DNA of 64,000 nt from Salvelinus alpinus (taxonomy: Eukaryota > Chordata > Actinopteri > Salmoniformes > Salmonidae), in contig NC_092091.1 of the NCBI RefSeq assembly GCF_045679555.1, positions 83,822,657 to 83,886,656 of the forward strand, written 5' to 3'. The notes beneath the pieces were generated by a model. It ran no database searches. It had not been told where the DNA came from and saw nothing but the letters and a program-made list of their open reading frames with translations. This document shows positions 58,796 to 64,000 of the stretch, piece after piece. How positions within the stretch are numbered: the stretch's first letter is position 1; every line of letters starts with the position of its first letter. The position numbers were made by a program, and so were the translations under genes.

Positions 58796-61255
58796 CTGTC
58801 CTACACCATACTGTCAGTCCTACACCACACTGTCTGTCCTACACCATCCTGTCTGTTCTACACCATACTGTCTGTCCTACACCATCCTGTCTGTCCTACA
58901 CCACACTGTCTGTCCTACACCACACTGTCTGTCCTACACCATGCTGTCAGTCCTACACCATCCTGTCTGTCCTACACCACACTGTCTGTCCTACACCATA
59001 CAGTCAGTCCTACACCATACTGTCTGTCCTACACCATGCTGTCAGTCCTACACCATACTGTCTGTCCTACACCATACTGTCTGTCCTACACCATACTGTC
59101 TGTCCTACACCATACTGTCTGTCCTACACCATACTGTCTGTTCTACACCATACTGTCTGTCCTACACCATACTGTCTGTCCTACACCATACTGTCAGTCC
59201 TACACCATACTGTCTGTTCTACACCATACTGTCTGTCCTACACCATACTGTCTGTCCTACACCATGCTGTCAGTCCTACACCATCCTGTCTGTCCTACAC
59301 CACACTGTCTGTCCTACACCACACTGTCTGTCCTACACCATGCTGTCAGTCCTACACCATCCTGTCTGTCCTACACCACACTGTCTGTCCTACACCATAC
59401 TGTCAGTCCTACACCATACTGTCTGTCCTACACCATGCTGTCAGTCCTACACCATACTGTCTGTCCTACACCATACTGTCTGTCCTACACCACACTGTCT
59501 GTCCTACACCACATTGTCAGTCCTACACCATACTGTCTGTCCTACACCACACTGTCTGTCCTACACCACACTGTCTGTCCTACACCACACTGTCTGTCCT
59601 ACACCACACTGTCTATCCTACACCATGCTGTCTGTCCTACACCACACTGTCTGTCCTACACCATACTGTCTGTCCTACACCACACTGTCTGTCCTACACC
59701 ACACTGTCTGTCCTACACCACACTGTCTGTCCTACACCACACTGTCTGTCCTACACCATACTGTCTGTCCTACACCACACTGTCTGTTCTACACCACACT
59801 ATCTGTCCTACACCACACTGTCAGTCCTACACCATACTGTCTGTCCTACACCACACTATCTGTCCTACACCACACTGTCTGTCCTACACCACACTGTCTG
59901 TCCTACACCACACTGTCTGTCCTACACCACACTGTCTGTCCTACACCATACTGTCTGTCCTACACCATACTGCCTGTCCTACACCATACTGTCTGTCCTA
60001 CACCATGCTGTCTGTCCTACACCATACTGTCTGTCCTACACCATACTGTCTGTCCTACACCATACTGTCTGTCCTACACCATACTGTCTGTCCTACACCA
60101 TACTGTCTGTCCTACACCATACTGTCTGTCCTACACCACACTGTCTGTCCTACACCATCTTGTCTGTCCTACACCACACTGTCTGTCCTACACCATCCTG
60201 TCTGTCCTACACCACCCTGTCTGTCCTACACCACCCTGTCTGTCCTACACCACACTGTCTGTCCTACACCACACTGTCTGTCCTACACCATACTGTCTGT
60301 CCTACACCATACTGTCTGTCCTACACCATACTGTCTGTCTTACACCACACTGTCTGTCCTACACCACACTGTCTGTCATACACCACACTGTCTGTCCTAC
60401 ACCATACTGTCTGTCCTACACCACACTGTCTGTCCTACACCACACTGTCTGTTCTACACCACACTGTCTGTCCTACACCACACTGTCTGTCCTACACCAC
60501 CCTGTCTGTCCTACACCACCCTGTCTGTCCTACACCACACTGTCTGTCCTACACCACACTGTCTGTCCTACACCCCACTGTCTGTCCTACACCATACTGT
60601 CTGTCCTACACCACACTGTCTGTCCTACACCATACTGTCTGTCCTACACCACACTGTCTGTCCTACACCCCCCTGTCTGTTTTACACCATACTGTCTGTC
60701 CTACACCACACTGTCTGTCCTACACCACACTGTCTGTCCTACACCCCACTGTCTGTCCTACACCATACTGTCTGTCCTACACCACACTGTCTGTCCTACA
60801 CCATACTGTCTGTCCTACACCCCACTGTCTGTCCTACACCCCACTGTCTGTCCTACACCACACTGTCTGTTCTACACCACACTGTCTGTCCTACACCATA
60901 CTGTCTGTCCTACACCATACTGTCTGTCCTACACCACACTGTCTGTCCTACACCATACTGTCTGTCCTACACCATACTGTCTGTCCTACACCACACTGTC
61001 TGTCCTACAGCATACTGTCTGTCCTACACCATACTGTCTGTCTTACACCATACTGTCTATCCTACACCATACTGTCTGTCCTACACCACACTGTCTGTCC
61101 TACACCACACTGTCTGTCCTACACCACACTGTCTGTCCTACACCACACTGTCTGTCCTACACCATACTGTCTGTCCTACACCATACTGTCTGTCTTACAC
61201 CATACTGTCTGTCCTACACCATACTGTCTGTCCTACACCACTGTCTGTCCTACTG
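58796..61255. repeat. 19-bp minisatellite, about 129 copies
   Basis: The unit is CTGTCCTACACCACACTGT. Variants are CACACTG/CATACTG/CATCCTG/CATGCTG/CACCCTG/CCCACTG and CTGTCC/CAGTCC/CTGTTC. 57 bp (three units) is a multiple of three without stops, so plus-strand frames of up to 971 codons appear; they are artefacts. Confidence 0.96.
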
Positions 61256-61682
61256 TCACACAGAGAACACAAACACAGGTGGCTCTGCTCAGTTCAACAT
61301 CAACTCAGTTCAGATTTATTGTCTATGCAGGGTCGGACCAACCAACGCTTGTTTTTGCCGTTCACAACAAACGTAACATTGTTACAAACACAACGCACGT
61401 TGTACAGCAGGTTGAAAGTGATCGTGTCCATTACATGTCACTCAACATGAAACAGTGAAATAATTTCCAGCCCTGTGGCAGGCGTCCGACTTGACACCCT
61501 ATTCTCTTTATAGGGCACTACTTTAGACCATTTGCCAATGTGTTTAGATCCGTCTATTTAATATGGTATCTGTTGGAGGTGGTGGTGATTGTTATGCTTT
61601 GATCACGTCCAATCTGTTGGGGTTTTAAATCAAAACAACATGTTGGGAGAACGTTGGGAGGTGGGTTTCCCTGTAAGGTAAT
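61256..61682. other. Unannotated spacer
   Basis: No gene recognised. CACCCTATTCTCTTTATAGG at about 61495-61525 is a fragment of the dispersed repeat that was amplified at 39-40 kb. Confidence 0.5.
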
Positions 61683-61773
61683 GCTAATTGACATAATTTG
61701 AGTCAATTGGAGGTGTACCTGTGGATGTATTTCAAGGCCTACCTTCAAACTCAGTGCCTCTTTGCTTGACATC

Positions 61774-63091
61774 ACGGGAAAATCTAAAGAAATCAGCCAA
61801 GATCTCAGAAAAAAAATTGTAGACCTCCACAAGTCTGGTTCATCCTTGGGAGAAATTTCCAAATGCCTGAAGGTTCCACGTTCATCTGTACAAATAATAG
61901 TACGCAAGTATAAACACCATTGGACCATGCAGACGTCATACTGCTCAGGAAGGAGACGCGTTCTGTCTCCTAGAGATAAACGTACTTTGGTGCGAAAAGT
62001 GCAAATCAATCCCAGAACAACAGCAAAGCACCTTGTGAAGATGCTGGAGGAAACAGGTACAAAAGTATCTATATCCACAGTAAAACGAGTCCTATATCGA
62101 CATAACCTGATTGGCCGCTCAGCAAGGAAGACTGCTCCAAAACAGCCATAAAAAAGCCAGGCTATGGTTTGCAACTGCAGATGGGGACAAAGATCGTACT
62201 TTTTGGAGAAATGTCCTCTGCTCTGATGAAACAAAAATAGAACTGTTTTGCCATAATGACCATCGAAATGATTGGAGGAAAAGGGTGGATGGAGGCTTGC
62301 AAGCCGAAGTACACCATCCAAACCGTGATGCACGGGGGTGTCACGGCCGTTGAATGAAGAGGACCAAAGCGCAGCGTGGTGAGCGTACATATTCCTTTTA
62401 TTTAGGAAATGAAGCCGACAAAAACAATAAACCTTACAAAACAACCGTGAAGCTTAAGGGCTATGTGCCACAAACAAAGTTAACTTCCCACAAAGAAAGG
62501 AGGGAAAAGGGCTACCTAAGTATGGTTCCCAATCAGAGACAACGATAGACAGCTGTCCCTGATTGAGAACCATACCCGGCCAAAACATAGAAATACAAAA
62601 TCATAGAAAACAAAAACATAGAATGCCCACCCCAAATCACACCCTGACCAAACCAAATAGAGACATAAAAAGGCTCTCTAAGGTCAGGGCGTGACAGGGG
62701 GTGGCAGCATCATGTTGTGGGGGTGCTTTGCTGCAGGAGGGACTGGTGCACTTCACAAAAGGAAGGAAAATTATGAGGAAGGAAAATTATGTGGATATAT
62801 TGAAGCAAAACTTCAAGACAATCAGTCAGGAAGTTAAAGCTTGGTCGCAAATGGGTCTTCCAAATGGACAATGACCCCAAGCATACTTCCAAAGTTGTGG
62901 CAAAATGGCTTAAGGACAACAAAGTCAAGGTATTGGAGTGGCCATCACAAAGCCCTGACCTCAATCCTGTAGAAAATGTGTGGGTAGAACTGAAAATGCA
63001 TGTGCGAGCAAGGAGGCCTTCAAACCTGACTCAGTTACACTTATTGTGGGAAGCTTGTGGAAGGCTACCTGAAACATTTGACCCAAGTTAA
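61774..63091 (+). pseudogene. Tc1-type transposase, disabled (element 3)
   Basis: The start codon appears mutated to ACG (61774-61776) before [20 protein letters not shown]. The DNA-binding half is open to about 62140, keeping RVLYRHNL where element 2 has a stop; then the frame shifts (ARKTAPKQP ends at a stop while [20 protein letters not shown] continues in another frame). The catalytic residues are present in fragments: [26 protein letters not shown] and [11 protein letters not shown]. The nested element splits the protein between the first and second catalytic Asp. Confidence 0.9.
62339..62696. mobile_element. Non-autonomous DNA transposon nested in Tc1 element 3
   Basis: Ends TGTCACG and CGTGACA are inverted repeats, and GGGGG occurs on both sides. 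Removing 358 bp plus one GGGGG restores a continuous Tc1 sequence (GCACGGGGGTGGCAGCATCA). The inside has GACCAAAGCGCAGCGTGG near the left end and an internal hairpin (ATGGTTCCCAATCAGAGACA / CCCTGATTGAGAACCAT). It resembles hAT-like non-autonomous elements of fish, but the superfamily is not proven because the target duplication length is ambiguous (5-7 bp). Confidence 0.82.
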
Positions 63092-63350
63092 ACAATTTAA
63101 AGGCAATGCTACCAAATACTAATTGAGTGTATGTAAACTTCTGACCCACTGGGAATGTGATGAAAGAAATAAAAGCTGAAATAATTCATTCTCTCTACTA
63201 TTATTCTGACATTTCACATCCTTAAAATAAAGTGGTGATCCTAACTGACCTAAGACAGGGAATTGTTACTAGGATTAAATGTCAGGAATTGTGAAAAACT
63301 GAGTTTGAATGTATTTGGCTAAGGTGTATGTAAACTTCCCACTTCAACTG

Positions 63351-63540
63351 TATGTCCCTCAGATTACACAGATACACAAAGAATTTGAAAACATACCCAA
63401 TTTTGATAAACTCCCATATCTATTGGGAGAAATACCACAGTGTGCCATCACAGCAGCAAGATGTGTGACCTGTTGCCACAAGAAAAGGGCAACCAGTGAA
63501 GAACAAACAACATTGTAAATACAACCTATATTTATGTTTA
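63351..63540 (+). mobile_element. LINE 3' fragment, copy a
   Basis: CCCTCAGATTACACAGATAC through GAACAAACAACATTGTAAAT matches 43068-43225 of the LINE described above, encoding the C-terminal YVPQITQIHKEFEN to RATSEEQTTL. It starts at the TA used by Tc1 element 3 as insertion target. Confidence 0.85.
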
Positions 63541-64000
63541 TTTACTCTGAGAGTGCACAGTGGCAGAATAGCTGACCACTGTGACAGACCCCAAATTAAG
63601 AAAATCCTTAAATATGTACAGACTCAGTGAGCATAGCCTTGCTATTGAGAAAGGCCGCCGTAGGCTGACCTGGCTCTCAAGAGAACACAGGCTATGTGCA
63701 CACTGCCCACAAAATGAGGTGGAAACTGAGCTGCACTTCCTAACCTCCTGCCCAATGTATGACCATATTAGAGACACATATTTCCCTCAGATTACACAGA
63801 TCCACAAAGAATTTGAAAACTAATCAAACATCAAACTCCCATATCAGTTAGGTAAAATACTGCAGTGTGTCATCACACTGGGAAGATGTGTGGCCTGTTG
63901 CCTTGAGAAAAGGCCAGCCAGAGGAGCACAAACAACATTGTAAATATAAACTATAATTATCTGTTTATTTATCTTCACACGTCAACTATTTGACATTGTT
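63541..64000 (+). mobile_element. LINE 3' fragment, copy b, running off the right edge
   Basis: GAGAGTGCACAGTGGCAGAA onward matches the LINE from about 42829. It encodes YRLSEHSLAIEKGRRRLTWL and the CAHCPQNEVETELHFLTSC zinc-binding motif, then diverges. It starts at a more upstream LINE position than copy a, so the two are arranged head to tail. Confidence 0.85.

Larger units (their letters stand above)
61683..63350 (+). mobile_element. Tc1/mariner element 3 (Sleeping Beauty-like), 5'-truncated with a nested insertion
   Basis: The right end has both repeat copies (GTAAACTTCTGACCCACTGG at about 63131 and the outer end ACTTCAACTG at 63350, followed by TA). The left terminal repeats are missing: the element is joined to unrelated sequence at about 61682, at a point that corresponds to roughly 250 bp inside element 2. 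A 358-bp foreign element interrupts it at 62339. Without a left end it cannot move. Confidence 0.9.

Noticed and set aside
58535-61458. Plus-strand ORFs of 971, 904 and 432 codons with Cys/His/Thr-rich repeats
   Set aside because: They are the 19-bp array read in three frames. All three frames give the same permuted peptide, and the starts lie in a GT microsatellite.

Overview
The window looks like the nuclear genome of a salmonid fish (salmon, trout, charr or whitefish lineage). It carries intron-containing vertebrate genes, Tc1/mariner elements with the Sleeping Beauty-type ends found in salmonids, several palindromic short repeats I recognise as dispersed in salmonid genomes, a 5'-truncated LINE, and very many minisatellites. 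Species cannot be decided from sequence alone. There are no prokaryotic features.

Two host genes can be supported. (1) A small beta-thymosin gene on the + strand (non-coding exon about 18.88-18.94 kb, coding exons 19106-19205 and 19405-19436, AATAAA at 19547) encodes a 43-residue actin-monomer-binding peptide. (2) A nine-coding-exon gene on the - strand, from 41502 (ATG) down to 23136 (stop), encodes a 558-residue high-affinity choline transporter (SLC5A7/CHT1 family). All splice junctions keep frame and use GT-AG. The two genes are convergent. The transporter has an N-terminus and C-terminal tail unlike mammalian CHT1, so it may be a divergent paralogue rather than the neuronal orthologue.

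Layout: 0-4.7 kb, three back-to-back minisatellites (34, 35 and 24 bp units). 5.1-6.4 kb, a 704-bp tandem segmental duplication carrying two blocks of a 25-bp repeat. 7.0-8.8 kb, a palindromic element and 39-bp and about 50-bp arrays. 9.6-12.9 kb, a 23-bp array. 13.1-14.4 kb, a palindromic element and a 43-bp array. 15.6-18.1 kb, a 47-bp array. 18.1-19.6 kb, the thymosin gene. 20.2-22.5 kb, Tc1 remnants and a palindromic element. 23.1-41.6 kb, the choline transporter, whose introns are filled by two Tc1 elements, palindromic elements and many micro- and minisatellites. 41.7-43.5 kb, a LINE inserted in a GA/CAGA microsatellite just upstream of the first coding exon. 44.2-58.2 kb, a G-rich complex dominated by about 385 copies of a 34-bp unit with higher-order duplications. 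58.8-61.3 kb, a 19-bp array of about 129 copies. 61.7-64.0 kb, a Tc1 relic carrying a nested short transposon, abutting two tandem partial copies of the same LINE family.

Roughly half of the window is tandem repeat. The very long open reading frames over these arrays follow from stop-free repeat units and are not genes. I see no evidence for a new enzymatic or defence system. The most interesting signals are structural: nested higher-order duplications in the 34-bp array, pyrimidine-rich repeats fused directly to several splice acceptors of the transporter, and a splice donor that has been copied into a tandem repeat inside its own intron.
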